From: Pararge aegeria | Lineage: Eukaryota; Arthropoda; Insecta; Lepidoptera; Nymphalidae | NCBI RefSeq assembly: GCF_905163445.1 | Contig: NC_053190.1 | Location: 18,075,001-18,139,000, forward strand | Reading direction: 5' to 3' | Length of the DNA stretch: 64,000 bases | Part shown: piece after piece, positions 39,801 through 45,301 of the stretch | Numbering within the stretch: position 1 is the stretch's first letter | Layout of the letters: each line of letters begins with the position of its first letter | The notes under the pieces: model-generated | What the model was told of the DNA's origin: nothing | What the model saw: the letters and a program-made list of their open reading frames with translations, nothing else | The model's database searches: none | Translations under genes and position numbers: made by a program

Positions 39801-41204
39801 ATATTTATCAGCAATCTTAGTACCCGTAACACAGGCTACGCTTACTGAGAGGCTAGAAGGCGATGTGTGTATTGTCGTAGTATATTTATTTATTTATTTA
39901 TTTTAGCATTTATTATACTAGACAGGATTCATATTAAAAGTGAAACTAACCTTTATATGAAATTCTCTGTACACATACGGCCCCAGCTGTTCAACTTGTA
40001 CGGGTACATTCTTTCCCGCCACGATGTCCTCAACATTTGTTATGTTGAACATAAAGCACTCCAGATACATCGGTATGGGCACCTCGCGCCATATGCCGAA
40101 GGAGGTGGATGTGGGCGACAAGATCATCATCTGGAAACAATACAAGGTTATACTAATACATACCTACTTTTTCAACTATTCACTTTGTGTGCTCCGTTGC
40201 TGCGTGAAAGTAGCATTAAAAAAATCAAAATTAATTTGTTTTAAGTAGACCTAGTTAATAAGAAGCACTTCTGAAACGTTTTGCAGCAAGACTTGTCTAG
40301 TGACTCTTCCACCGGTTCGGAAGGCAGATTCCACTGGGAAGAGTCGGCCAGAAACTCAGCAGATTGTTCTTTTCCAACATCATTAATAATATAATAAACT
40401 AACAAACACACTTTGACATACGCAGTAAAGTTTGTCAGATGGAAAGCTTTGATGATAAATTAGAGCACGCTTGCCTAGAGATGTCAGCAATTCTAAAGCT
40501 TTATGTGACTGATGGTGTCCGGGGAAGTAAGGTCTACCGGAATGCTTATTTCTGAGGCAAGCAGTATTGCTGTGTTCTGGTCTGAAGGGCGTGTGTGCCG
40601 GTGTAATTAATGAGTTCCGTGGCGAAGCGCAAGGTTACTCGCACTTCACATAACGGCCGTTGCTGGTTCGAATCCCAGAGCCAAGTAAGTTTTATTCGGT
40701 TTTTCGTCAGAGAGGTATACGACGGTTTAGCCGGGCGTACAACAAAGCCAACAAGAGTAATAATAACCCCTTTAGAGGAGAGAGTCCCACATAACCTCCG
40801 TCCTGCCCAACGGTCGGAGTTAGCAATAAAGCTTTTCCACCACGCCAAAGAAAAGGCACATGACTTAGCACCCACGCTTCAGGTGGATGTCCACAGGGTG
40901 GAACTTTACTGAACTTGTTTCTTGCATGTCCTGCGGAAGTCGAGCGAGATTCCGAGTGCAGTTGAATTCTTATATGGTAGACACATCCTGGCAAGACTTA
41001 ATCTTTAAAAAATATAGCTGCACAGTCATTCAGCATCATGTGATCCCTTAAAGTATTACCATGTATGATAAAAAATAAACTACTTACTCTTCTTAGCTGT
41101 GCGAAGAACATGGACGGCCAAAAGACTGCCGCGACCGCTCCAGAAACCACCATGAAGGAGCCGAAGCCCATCAACAAGCCACTTTTCATTTGAGCCGACA
41201 CCAT
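9749..41204 (-). CDS. CD36-family class B scavenger receptor, complete gene of ten coding exons
   Basis: A membrane glycoprotein of the CD36/SR-B/SNMP family, which binds lipids, lipoproteins or apoptotic-cell ligands at the cell surface. The exons (41204-41088, 40130-39951, 34634-34509, 33793-33584, 21578-21370, 19566-19458, 18019-17859, 16572-16468, 10907-10760, 9856-9749) all have consensus GT/AG borders and compatible phases, giving 490 residues, the usual family length. There is an N-terminal membrane segment (about 9-30) and a C-terminal one (about 447-470), six ectodomain cysteines as in the three-disulphide CD36 fold, and several NxS/T sites. WREVPIPMYLECFMFNITN fits croquemort-like receptors better than SNMPs, but the subfamily is not certain. 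The start has a good context (AAAATGG). The gene spans 31 kb, inflated by repeats in its introns. Confidence 0.92.
9898..10212 (-). repeat. SINE-B, tRNA-derived, near full length
   Basis: In reverse it begins GCGGTGATAGC and has a B-box (GAGTTCGAATCCC), then GAAAACATC and the shared CCACCAACCCGCACTGGGCC. Further copies lie at 15033, 21044, 30413, 30680, 31240, 35100 and 62335. Confidence 0.75.
10385..10695. repeat. fold-back element (family F, copy 1)
   Basis: The two halves are rough reverse complements (TATACTCCACACCAAACAGATC against the later GTGTGGAGTATAAGGATCG; GTAAAGTCAACATCT on both sides). Related pieces are at 28110-28410 and 29935-30150. Probably a MITE with long arms. Confidence 0.7.
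10760..10907 (-). CDS. right CD36 gene, exon 9
   Basis: 148 nt, phase 2 to 0. It carries VLVPMFWFRQEV, the conserved stretch before the last membrane segment, and GMPYGFYAFT at its start. Length and phases equal those of the left gene's penultimate exon. Confidence 0.93.
10930..11160. repeat. dispersed repeat family D2
   Basis: Same family as 8565-8800, with about one substitution in ten by eye. Intronic. Confidence 0.6.
12751..13020 (-). pseudogene. Harbinger transposase, last exon
   Basis: Opens after an AG at 13022-13021 with NFIGDSGYALEPWMMTP, the family's G-D-S-G-Y-x-L-x-x-W block. It goes on to VRNCVERANRYLKDTFR, which carries the catalytic glutamate of the DDE superfamily 4 fold, and ends at a stop. 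The frame is open, but the exons with the first two aspartates are missing or unrecognisable. Confidence 0.75.
13736..14160 (-). pseudogene. LINE ORF2 C-terminal fragment with CCHC-like knuckle
   Basis: The reverse frame from about 14160 reads CSKCSDVITSFHFIAECPLY, a C-x2-C...H-x3-C pattern found at the end of many non-LTR retrotransposon proteins, followed by about 40 fitting residues. It lies inside the decayed Harbinger element, so the LINE seems to have landed there later. Confidence 0.55.
14240..14666 (-). pseudogene. Harbinger transposase, N-terminal exons with a frameshift
   Basis: From the ATG at 14666 the frame reads through DASNPFEFPDAEFQHLFRMG, typical of the N-terminus. Near 14480 the matching frame shifts: the continuing homology (GLPVHIK, then after a splice at 14440/14340 VLTSLRLLADGSYQRG and AVAQTTVSK) is in another frame. 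The gene is therefore broken. The end at 14240 is approximate. Confidence 0.7.
15033..15232 (+). repeat. SINE-B, 5'-truncated
   Basis: Contains CACTGGGCCAGCGTGATGGAC and runs to GGGCCGGTAATGG, where a reverse SINE-A begins. The tRNA head is missing. Confidence 0.65.
15236..15489 (-). repeat. SINE-A, full length
   Basis: Reverse orientation; the head ends with GCCAATCGGCCGTC at 15476-15489. It abuts the SINE-B copy tail to tail. Confidence 0.85.
15577..15711. repeat. fold-back MITE
   Basis: The arms TGATATAAAATGAAGAAAAT...GGGTAGGC and GCCTACCC...ATTTTCGTCATTTTATATCA are reverse complements with a few mismatches around a loop of about 20 nt. A SINE-A copy starts directly to its right. Confidence 0.75.
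15714..16408 (+). repeat. SINE-A split by a Helitron-like insertion
   Basis: The 5' part is 15714-15863 and the 3' part 16305-16408. Joining the two parts across the insert restores the sequence of uninterrupted copies (TATATTA then TTCAT). Confidence 0.88.
15864..16304 (-). mobile_element. Helitron-like non-autonomous element (Lep1 type)
   Basis: In reverse it begins TCCCTACTAATATTATAAAT and ends with CGCAGACGAAGTCGCGGGCAA then CAGCTAG. The 5'-TC, a short 3' hairpin (CGCAGACGAAGTCGCG, imperfect), the CTAG end and insertion between A and T fit Helitrons. Copies of the same length class are at 23516-23944 and 60200-60671. Confidence 0.8.
16468..16572 (-). CDS. right CD36 gene, exon 8
   Basis: 105 nt, phase 2 to 2. 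It carries EMYTGMPLQVSAQLQINLLV. Same length and phase as the left gene's exon at 902-1006. Confidence 0.92.
16612..16775 (-). repeat. Helitron-like fragment, second family
   Basis: Begins CTAGCGGACCCCAGCGCCAT on the + strand, a CTAG end followed by a piece with CAAATCGGTCCAGCCGTTTA, widespread in insect Helitron-like repeats. The other end is unclear. Confidence 0.45.
16812..17225 (-). pseudogene. LINE ORF2 C-terminus and 3' tail
   Basis: The reverse frame ends in KSYYNVKDYLNDKKAW-like coding sequence, the same protein end as at 19625-19846 on the + strand. The 3' UTR words GCTACGAGGGTTCCAAAC are also present. 5'-truncated. Confidence 0.7.
17386..17822. repeat. tandem pair of Harbinger-derived MITEs
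   Basis: Two copies (about 17386-17613 and 17630-17822) share TATCCCCCGATTATATCC and AATTAACGTGTCCACCTGCT in order. Their right ends resemble the CAGGGCTAGC termini of the element at 11354-14944. The pair ends 37 bp from the splice donor of CD36 exon 7. Confidence 0.75.
17859..18019 (-). CDS. right CD36 gene, exon 7
   Basis: Cysteine-rich exon: ECYCDVVRDDDCLPPGALN then VSAC gives four of the six ectodomain cysteines, followed by ISLPHF-type sequence (FVSQPHFYNMHP). It is strikingly GC-rich against its AT-rich surroundings. The opposite reading frames here are shadows. Confidence 0.93.
18064..18260 (-). repeat. LINE 3' end (CTTTATTGC type)
   Basis: AAGTCTTTATTGCACA followed by GGTCTTATCGCTTTAAGCGA and CTCCAGACAACC. 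Related copies are at 32895-33060 and 36750-36905. Confidence 0.6.
18622..19000 (-). pseudogene. LINE reverse transcriptase C-terminal remnant
   Basis: Reverse frames give TIVPWSMERALVWDATCVDT and, after a frame break, SGDPRAGAYLAQRLSLAIQR, both standard near the end of R1/L1-like ORF2 proteins in insects. Stops interrupt it. A shorter relative lies at 61490-61650. Confidence 0.65.
19168..19383 (-). repeat. SINE-A, 3'-truncated
   Basis: Head with GGATTCGAATCC and GCCAATCGGCCGTC in reverse; the last part of the tail is missing. Confidence 0.75.
19458..19566 (-). CDS. right CD36 gene, exon 6
   Basis: 109 nt, phase 2 to 0. It carries VEYAANDSLFDNGHNYPNK, which corresponds to the family's R-F-x-x-P region just before the cysteine cluster. 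Confidence 0.9.
19620..19965 (+). pseudogene. LINE ORF2 C-terminus
   Basis: The + frame reads FYNKLPVDILGMSLKKFKVC and ends DYVNDKKAWV-stop, followed by a 3' UTR. It is the forward counterpart of 16812-17225 and a 5'-truncated copy. Confidence 0.7.
20215..20320. repeat. dispersed repeat D2, inverted fragment
   Basis: CAGGGTGATTCCTT and TTTCGTAATTCGGTTACACG are the reverse of words in the 8565-8800 copy. Confidence 0.5.
20868..20894. repeat. (TTTC)n microsatellite
   Basis: Six to seven TTTC units in an intron of the CD36 gene. Confidence 0.85.
21044..21262 (+). repeat. SINE-B ending in a (CT)n run
   Basis: GCGATGTAGCCTAGTGGGTA head and GGAGTTCGAGCCCCGG B-box, then ACATCGTGAGGAAACC. The 3' end is replaced by a CT repeat at 21243-21262. 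Confidence 0.7.
21370..21578 (-). CDS. right CD36 gene, exon 5
   Basis: 209 nt, phase 0 to 2. It contains FLMNTGASDFSQLGNLEKW, the conserved V-x-T-G-x-x-D block of CD36 proteins, and the first two ectodomain cysteines (DECGEV, PDIC). Confidence 0.93.
21850..22070 (+). repeat. SINE-A with internal deletion
   Basis: The A-box part of the head is present, the B-box part is lost, and the body and tail are intact to GTAGTATATTTATTTATTTT. Confidence 0.75.
22071..23261. other. intronic stretch, no gene recognised
   Basis: Holds a weak dispersed piece at 22780-22930 (TTTGTTTGTTTGTCC, Helitron-like) and one at 22985-23200 (TTCCGGTCTGAAGGGCGC, shared with 40540-40615). Nothing else is seen. Confidence 0.45.
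23262..23318 (-). repeat. SINE-A tail fragment
   Basis: AAATAATGTACGACAATACAAACATCGCCATC is the reverse of the SINE-A 3' end, cut short. Confidence 0.55.
23516..23944 (+). mobile_element. Helitron-like non-autonomous element (Lep1 type)
   Basis: Starts TCCCTACTAATATTATAAAT and ends GAAGTCGCGGCTAG, with A before and T after. The hairpin-proximal part is a few bases shorter than in the other two full copies. Confidence 0.8.
24741..24923. repeat. 40-bp subterminal tandem repeat, 4.6 units
   Basis: Units start at 24741, 24781, 24821, 24861 and 24901; each is GCCGATCGGCTCCGATTGCG plus TGCTCTTTCTCGCTCGCGCA with small changes. The word CCGGCTCCGAGC near the other end (27680-27700) is related. It keeps long but meaningless frames open on both strands. 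It may hold binding sites for the transposon proteins. Confidence 0.9.
24998..27007 (+). CDS. MADF/Myb-like accessory protein of Harbinger transposon, two exons
   Basis: Exon 1 24998-25130 and exon 2 26361-27007 join phase-compatibly across GTAAGT/TTCCAG borders to give 259 residues. The N-terminal MADF domain (about 5-85) has the usual spaced aromatics (AWEEISKCLG, CQDRWKKLRDNF). Near 160-195 is a BESS-like motif (NFFLSMSDTVETFPKE). In this superfamily the Myb/MADF protein binds transposon DNA and helps bring the transposase into the nucleus. The intron contains the transposase's last exon on the other strand. The ATG at 24998 is chosen because the domain begins right after it; upstream codons come from the tandem repeat. 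Confidence 0.88.
25340..27582 (-). CDS. Harbinger transposase (HARBI1-like DDE nuclease), two exons
   Basis: Exon 1 27582-27272 and exon 2 26249-25340 join across GTAAAT and TTTACAG borders in matching phase: 406 residues. The N-terminus is acidic then strongly basic (KRKRKRK). A helix-turn-helix-like stretch FLITGCSFKNLSFNFRMG bridges the splice. The catalytic core shows D175 (GAIDGKHV), VDVGSYGKNSDGG near 215-227 and the glutamate in VECAFGMLTQRF, plus FIGDEAFPLSNNILRP. The protein cuts and joins the element's ends. No stop or frameshift is seen, so it could be active. Its intron contains exon 2 of the MADF gene. Confidence 0.92.
27074..27255. repeat. direct repeat of about 75-100 bp, two copies
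   Basis: ACATTTCATTAACGTAAATAATGCTTAATAAATGGAGGGC and following bases occur at 27077 and, nearly unchanged, at 27176. It lies inside the Harbinger element between the MADF stop and the transposase donor. Confidence 0.85.
28110..28412. repeat. fold-back element (family F, copy 2)
   Basis: Outer arms AAAATTAAGCTTAATTTGCT and its reverse at 28378-28398 flank long, near-perfect arms (CAGGAGAATCTGTATGGTGT...). It shares words with 10385-10695 and 29935-30150. Confidence 0.8.
29110..29950 (+). pseudogene. nested LINE remnants
   Basis: A copy of the 19620-type LINE (Y-V-N-D-K-K-A end near 29575) is interrupted at about 29210-29500 by a second LINE piece. That piece shows RERGDLIETYKI and, later, SKHFISNRVIQIWNALPEDV, typical ends of CR1/Jockey-like proteins. 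Stops are present. Confidence 0.6.
29935..30150. repeat. fold-back family F, half copy
   Basis: Contains GTAAAGTCAACATCTCC, AGATCTGTTTGGTGTG and TACACCATACAGATTCTCCTGC, as in copies 1 and 2. The second arm is missing. Confidence 0.6.
30413..30612 (+). repeat. SINE-B
   Basis: GAGTTTGATTCCCAGCACGC head, ACATCGTGAGGAAACCTGCA and CACTGGGCCAGCGTGGTGGA. Confidence 0.65.
30680..30845 (+). repeat. SINE-B, 3'-truncated
   Basis: GCGATAGCCCAGGA, GTTCGAGTTCGATTCCCATC and TTCGACGGTGAGGGAAAATA. A further scrap with GAGTTCGAGCCCCAGCACGC is at 30850-30920. Confidence 0.6.
31240..31622 (-). repeat. SINE-B split by a LINE tail
   Basis: The SINE-B text breaks at about 31308 (GAGAAGGGTTT) and resumes at about 31493 (CATAGTCCACCA). 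The intervening piece is the 3' end of a LINE (TTTATTTCAAGTAGGCCTA... TCGGAAGGCAGATTCCACTG), also at 40215-40395 and in part at 61655-61745. Confidence 0.65.
31775..31929 (-). repeat. Harbinger-MITE piece joined to a SINE-A head
   Basis: 31775-31855 matches the 17386 MITE (TATCCCCCAATTATATCCCC). 31856-31929 is a reverse SINE-A head ending in CCAATCGGCCGTC. Confidence 0.6.
31930..32765. other. intronic AT-rich stretch, nothing recognised
   Basis: No exon with family homology and no repeat shared with the rest of the window is seen. Confidence 0.45.
32766..32870 (+). repeat. SINE-A, partial
   Basis: The part of the head from GACCCTGCTTTG through GGTTCGATTCCCAC to GTTTGTGTGATGAAC. Confidence 0.65.
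32895..33060 (-). repeat. LINE 3' end (CTTTATTGC type)
   Basis: TCTTTATTGCAAACAC and TCTCCCAGACAACCTTTGGC match the family at 18064 and 36750. Confidence 0.6.
33126..33182. repeat. 27-bp hairpin, two mismatches, 3-nt loop
   Basis: Arms 33126-33152 and 33156-33182 around AAA. Confidence 0.85.
33584..33793 (-). CDS. right CD36 gene, exon 4
   Basis: 210 nt, phase 0 to 0. It carries FITANVSSWLFDGIQDPVLD, the conserved V-x-E/S-x-x-W-x-G-Y/I-x-D-P block of the family, and PINIPFDRFGWFYE. Confidence 0.93.
33970..34230. repeat. fold-back element
   Basis: Nested complementary words: ACATACCACGATAAT / ATTATCGTGGTATGT, GATATTTCGACCC / GGGTCGAAATATC, GTGGTCACGGGACT / AGTCCCGTCGTGACCAC. Outer parts continue to about 33970 and 34230. 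Confidence 0.75.
34509..34634 (-). CDS. right CD36 gene, exon 3
   Basis: 126 nt, phase 0 to 0. ENITWNDNNTVTFYNKRTW matches the family's Y-x-x-x-R-x-F/W-x-F stretch; two N-glycosylation sequons are visible. Confidence 0.92.
35100..35357 (-). repeat. SINE-B, near full length
   Basis: Reverse copy ending GGGCTATCACCGC, with B-box GGGATTCGAACTCGG. Confidence 0.7.
35838..36035 (+). repeat. dispersed repeat D1
   Basis: Forward copy of part of 6370-6790 (GTTGACAGTAATTATTTTAC, CACTGCATGCAAT). A short Helitron-like end (CTAGCTTCTGCCCGCGACTT) lies just upstream at 35570. Confidence 0.55.
36451..36709 (-). repeat. SINE-A, full length
   Basis: Tail at 36451, head ending CCCCAATCGGCCGTC at 36709. Confidence 0.85.
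36750..36905 (-). repeat. LINE 3' end (CTTTATTGC type)
   Basis: GAACATCTTTATTGCGTAG and CCTTATCACTAAAAGTGATCTC. Confidence 0.55.
36991..37606. repeat. about 615-bp fold-back, two 300-bp arms
   Basis: Both sides read the same from GGATTTATCGCCCCCGAAAC (right, reversed) / CGATTTATCGCCCCCGAAAC (left) to an AT-rich centre near 37290 (TAATTATCTATTATT / AATAATAGATAATTA). Differences are few. It is in intron 2 of the CD36 gene. Confidence 0.9.
37640..37945 (-). repeat. SINE-C
   Basis: Reverse copy: GGGATTCGAACCCAGGACC head near 37910 and GGGCTAACCTGTTAAGG at the tail side. Confidence 0.6.
38480..38757 (-). repeat. SINE-C, variant
   Basis: TGGATCGAATCCGGGACCTC and CGGGCTAACCTGCTAAG mark a reverse, diverged copy. 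Confidence 0.55.
38778..39016 (-). repeat. SINE-A, variant head
   Basis: Tail and body normal; the head is degraded (AATCGAACCCGGGTTC, CGCCAGGGAGGTCGTC). Confidence 0.7.
39292..39560 (-). repeat. SINE-A, full length
   Basis: Complete from the tail at 39292 to the head end at 39560. Confidence 0.85.
39676..39902. repeat. short Helitron-like copy followed by a SINE-A 3' half
   Basis: 39676-39776 has both Lep1-type ends (CTAG and AGTAGGGA, in reverse) with the middle deleted. 39777-39902 is a forward SINE-A body without head. Confidence 0.6.
39951..40130 (-). CDS. right CD36 gene, exon 2
   Basis: 180 nt, phase 0 to 0. It carries FGIWREVPIPMYLECFMFN and VQVEQLGPYVYREF, the two best-conserved N-terminal blocks of the family. 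Confidence 0.95.
40215..40395 (-). repeat. LINE 3' tail
   Basis: TTCGGAAGGCAGATTCCACT and AACTCAGCAGATTGTTC, shared with 31309-31492. Confidence 0.6.
41088..41204 (-). CDS. right CD36 gene, exon 1 (start codon)
   Basis: 39 codons from the ATG at 41204. SGLLMGFGSFMVVSGAVAA is the N-terminal membrane anchor, followed by the family's F-W-P-x-x-F. A later in-frame ATG (codon 6) is a possible alternative start. Confidence 0.9.
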
Positions 41205-41897
41205 TTTGGATCTTTGTCACCTGCGAACACGTAAGCTGTTAGCGTTCTTAGGTTCCAACTCATTGGAAGTCAGCAGAAATTGTGGTTAACCTAAAACATG
41301 TGACATCGACATTCAAGTATGTCAGAGATTTAAATATCTATCTTCAGATACGGTGAAACCAAATCATTTGTGGTTCTATCTCTGACATCATCGTGGGCAA
41401 AAGGATGTCCACTAAACCTGGGTATTTTGAAGGCTGCTTTTATCCAGTGACTCCTTGCGAGTCGCTTGATGTCTTCCGTCTACCTAGTAGGAGTCTACCA
41501 ACGTTGCACCTTCTAGGACTTTCCAGGGCGCGGTCGCCCATCCAGCATCTTAGGACTCCACCTACGGTCCTAAGAGCCATGTGCTCTGCTCACTGCCTCT
41601 TGAGCATCGAAACATAATGAGTTCTTAGGCCAGAAACTCTAGTTTATCGTCGGGTCTCCTCATATCGAGCTAATAGAGTAACTCAAATTTTGACTTTTGG
41701 TCCTCGATATAAAATGACAGTGACGTTAGTTTACATGAAAACTTACATTACTTTAGTACTGAATTCATCACGTAACGCGACTCCGAGCATAGCTCTGTCT
41801 ACCTACCGCTGAATGACCCTGTTCTTTCTTAGGAGACCCTGAGATTTCTTATAAATCGTAAACTCGATAATAGTTCAATAGTTCAGTAGTGCTCACC
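41205..41897 (-). other. probable 5' UTR with one intron
   Basis: The coding exon is preceded by a strong acceptor (TTCGCAG at 41227-41221). The nearest good donor upstream is CAGG|GTGAGC at 41897/41896. The intervening piece contains a degenerate repeat around 41410-41610. This is inference only; no promoter is recognised. Confidence 0.45.
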
Positions 41898-42991
41898 CTG
41901 CTGGTGTAGGTTATCCGGCCGTCTTACAATTTGTTGAGAGCTTGCACGCCCGTGAACGAAAGTGTAAGCACTGGCAATTATTATTAAAACTGATGATTAA
42001 TTAATTAATCACTTAATGCTGAAATTTTTCCTCATTATCGAAGAATAATTTTGTCTTTATCGCGTATCCTTATTAAAAAGATAATTGTCATAGGTAATAG
42101 ATACCCTAATGCATAATTAATCGATAGCGTTATGATTTAAACCTCACCTATCTTTTTAGTGTGTTAGCGAAATTTTATTTTCAATAAAGTGAGTATAAAA
42201 TCTAGCCCGTTGAACTAGAACAAAGGTTTTTCGAGGGTTTCGATTCATCATCTCCATTGCATTAGCATGCATTATCCATGCCCAAAAATCATTAAGTTAT
42301 TGGTACACTGCTACGGTAAATGAAAGCTTTAAATCTCTCTCTTCTATTTGAGTCTCTGTGTGACAAGATATTTTGTTTTTTTTTTGAGGACGATCATTTA
42401 TGATTTGCAATGGATACGTGCATCTTTAATCGATATGATATTTCTAAAGAAAGAAAGACAGTAAGTACTTTATTGCACACCAAGAATCACATTTAACAAT
42501 AATTTAAATAAATTTTATATGATAAAAATATCTATTCTATATTTATCATAACACATATTAAAACCTTTAACGTTAGGTAGCTGATTTATTGAGGAAGGTA
42601 CTGGTAGACTATGAATCAGTTTGCTGCGTCCCAAAGTTTATGCTGATGAATCCGCAGGGCACAGCTAGTATGTTATTATATATAATCAAAACAAGGGCTA
42701 GGCCAAGGCCAAAGATAGCTTATCGTTTAATCATATTAGAACCTGCCTAAAACAGAGTCTCTCTTGGGTTCTCCAAAAAGATATATCGGCTATCTAGCAG
42801 CATATCATACCTAATGTTTAGAGTCTAAGCCATGAGATTGCTGGAACTTTCTTGATCTTTATTAACGCGAAAGAAGTTGTCCCAGCGTGAAATAGCAGAC
42901 TCGAAGACTGTACCCACCAACTTCTCGGTCAGAAGTAAAAGAAACCTCTTATTCTGAATTTACAATCCTACTTATTAATCTGATCACCGCA
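41898..42991. other. flank between CD36 gene and Polinton
   Basis: AT-rich. A LINE-like tail (AGTACTTTATTGCACACC) lies near 42463. The CD36 promoter is expected here but no core motif can be singled out. Confidence 0.4.
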
Positions 42992-42997
42992 TAACTC
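42992..42997. repeat. target site duplication, left copy (TAACTC)
   Basis: Matches 59305-59310 exactly. Six bases is the size made by Polinton integrases. Confidence 0.95.
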
Positions 42998-43030
42998 AGT
43001 AGTATAGAATGCCGTTTTTGCCTCACTTCT

Positions 43031-43053
43031 GAAACCGGGCGAAGCCCGGTTTC
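43031..43053. repeat. hairpin near the left end
   Basis: GAAACCGGGC / GCCCGGTTTC around GAA, 33 bp from the terminus; mirrored at 59249-59271. A GC-rich island in AT-rich DNA, possibly a site for terminal protein or integrase binding (inference). Confidence 0.85.
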
Positions 43054-43268
43054 CCTCATCCTGAAACCAATCCACCATCGAAATTTTTTTGAGGATTCTA
43101 ATAAGATTCTTATTGGATTTTGATGAAAATCTAACTAATTCCAATTGCGTTATATAGGTCAAAATACTATCTCATAGCACTCATATATGCGCCGACTCTA
43201 CCTCACTACCTCAGGTTTTTACCTAAGTCTGTGGATTCTAATTCATATTGGAATATAGTTCCTGGATG

Positions 43269-43310
43269 AGTGTAATGCGTATTGGGATAAGTTCCAATAC
43301 GCATTATACT
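43269..43310. repeat. dyad in TIR
   Basis: AGTGTAATGCGTATTGG and CCAATACGCATTATACT pair with one mismatch at 43307; the right-hand TIR copy (58992-59033) is perfect. Confidence 0.85.
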
Positions 43311-43495
43311 ATAGCAGATATAACTTTTTTTATTAACTTTACTATTCGATATAGGTATATTCGAATTCTAACAAGTTTCTAAAACCAAAGCTATTATTCT
43401 AATTATTATTAGATTTTCTCGTACTTTAAATTAGTAATTCAAATTATCGTAATTTCAATTAGTAAATTCATACTTTGATAAGATGAAACCAAAAT

Positions 43496-44030
43496 ATATA
43501 AACTTAACATATTTCAGCGTTATCAAAATAATTACGTTTTGATTAAGTTTATTAAGGTCTCAATATGTGATATTGATTAAGTATATGCAGATAATATTTG
43601 GAAAATAAGAATATTTACAACTTATTAAAATAGGTTTATGAAAACATTACGTACGATAGGTTTAACATATTACAGAATTATTAAAATGATTTTGGTTTCA
43701 TTAAGTTTATTAAGGACTTTATATTACGATAGGTTTAACAACAGCATTATCAAATGGATTTTCGTTTGATTAAGTTTATTAAGAACTCTATATTTGATAT
43801 TACGATAGGTTTAACATATTACAGAATTATTAAAATGATTTTGGTTTCATTAAGTTTATTAAGGACTTTATATTACGATAGGTTTAACATATTACAGCAT
43901 TATCAAATGGATTTTCGTTTGATTAAGTTTATTAAGAACTCTATATTTGATATTACGATAGGTTTAACATATTACAGCATTATCAAAATGATTTTGGTTT
44001 GATTAAGTGTATTAAAGACTCGATAATTCT
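43496..44030. repeat. degenerate tandem repeats of about 72-80 bp
   Basis: GATAGGTTTAACATATTACA recurs at roughly 43657, 43805, 43879 and 43960, with GGTTTCATTAAGTTTATTAA between copies. The long open frame here (43754-44002) is a by-product of the repeats. Mirrored in the right TIR. Confidence 0.85.
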
Positions 44031-44512
44031 TATTGACAAAGGATATGCACATCATGTTTGAAACATTAGAATATTTATAACAAAAAAAAGAGAATTTCTT
44101 AGTAGAGCATCGTTTAAAATAAGACAATGTATTGTTAATAAATTATTTTCGTCTCGGAAAGATTCCAAAGTTTTTTTAATTCTATTTTATGGAGCACTGT
44201 AATAAATAACACGCAAGTAACCTTTCCCAAAGTATTTTTTGTTGCACATTCCTCGTTACAAACAATAAACCTACCTGATTGCAGACAAGAACTTACTTGT
44301 TCAACTCAAAAAAAAAAAATATATATTGTTCGTTGGAACATTATCTAAAGAATTTTTTTTATTTAACTATACGAAACACCGTAATAAATAACCCAACCTT
44401 TCCTTTGTCAAAGTATTTTTATTGTCCATTCCTAGTTACATGCAATAAACAGCAACGGTAGTTTAAATGATTAATTAAAGACAAGAACAAACTTGTATTA
44501 TAAAAATGTGCG

Positions 44513-44519
44513 TATAAAA
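44513..44519 (+). promoter_or_regulatory. TATA box of the TIR gene
   Basis: TATAAAA about 30 bp before the start of a duplicated 55-bp 5' leader. Mirrored at 57783-57789. Confidence 0.55.
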
Positions 44520-44541
44520 CGTTTCACTCAACCATACAAGC

Positions 44542-44657
44542 CATAAGTTTATCCAGTGTCCAACTGTTAGTATCTAACCCAGTGTTTTAAAAGTCTTTAA
44601 GGCATAAGTTTATTCAGTGTCAGACTGTTAGTATCCAACCCAGTGTTTTAAAAGTCT
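44542..44657 (+). repeat. duplicated 55-bp leader
   Basis: CATAAGTTTATCCAGTGTCC...GTTTTAAAAGTCT occurs at 44542 and 44603 with four or five differences, upstream of the TIR gene's ATG. Confidence 0.85.
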
Positions 44658-44712
44658 ACTTATTAAACACTTACTAAGATCGACCAGTGGTGTGAAACAA
44701 CATTTATTCATC

Positions 44713-45301
44713 ATGGAGGTAAGAATCACATACGTTTGTCTTTTTTTATCTATTCGTAACTTATAATTGAATCTTTACGATGTGGAACTGTTATGAATCT
44801 AATTAATATTTTGTTTTAATCGTGATCTCATATTTATTCTAGAATTCACCGAATGATGAATATACTTTAAAGCACTTCTATTACCCACTCAATATATCAG
44901 ATGATCAAGATATGAGTGACAATAACAAGACCGCAATGAGAAGGAGCAACAGTATAGATGCTTTTTTTGAAAAGCAAAAGAAAAAGAAGAGACAGTCAAA
45001 GTCTTCATGTGTAGCGCAAGCAAGTGACGGGGGCCTATCATATATCTCATCCAACGACGATGACAGTATCAGTGCAACACATCTAATCAAAATAGACATC
45101 TATGACATGAAGAGAATTAAAGATGTTTCGCCTCTTGAATACTGGAAATATGCAGATTTGCGATTAAAGTACTACGTTGAATCTGCTGGTGATAAGCACT
45201 ATCAAAGCATGCGAGATATTATATACAACATTACAAAGCAAATCGCTGGGAAGCATGACTGTAAAAAATACTTTATTGACAGAGATAACCAGAAACAATA
45301 A
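44713..45301 (+). CDS. unknown TIR-encoded protein, two exons (left copy)
   Basis: The ATG at 44713 begins a coding piece of only six nucleotides, ending at a GTAAGA donor (44719). Exon 2 starts at 44843 after TTCTAG and stays open to the stop at 45301, 154 residues in all. The protein has a lysine-rich patch (EKQKKKKRQSK, likely nuclear), a serine/aspartate-rich linker (ISSNDDDSIS), and a C-terminal part with evenly spaced aromatics (SPLEYWKYADLRLKYY) that could be helical. I recognise no family. Being in the TIR it exists twice and is the element's outermost gene; a regulatory or early role is a guess. Confidence 0.7.

Noticed and set aside
40610..40994. Overlapping frames of about 100 residues on both strands
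   Set aside because: They lie in a repeat-like stretch of CD36 intron 1 that shares words with 22985-23200; no protein motif is seen.
43754..44002. 82-residue frame with an internal repeat (and its mirror at 58300-58548)
   Set aside because: A by-product of the TIR tandem repeats, with no start context or composition of a gene.
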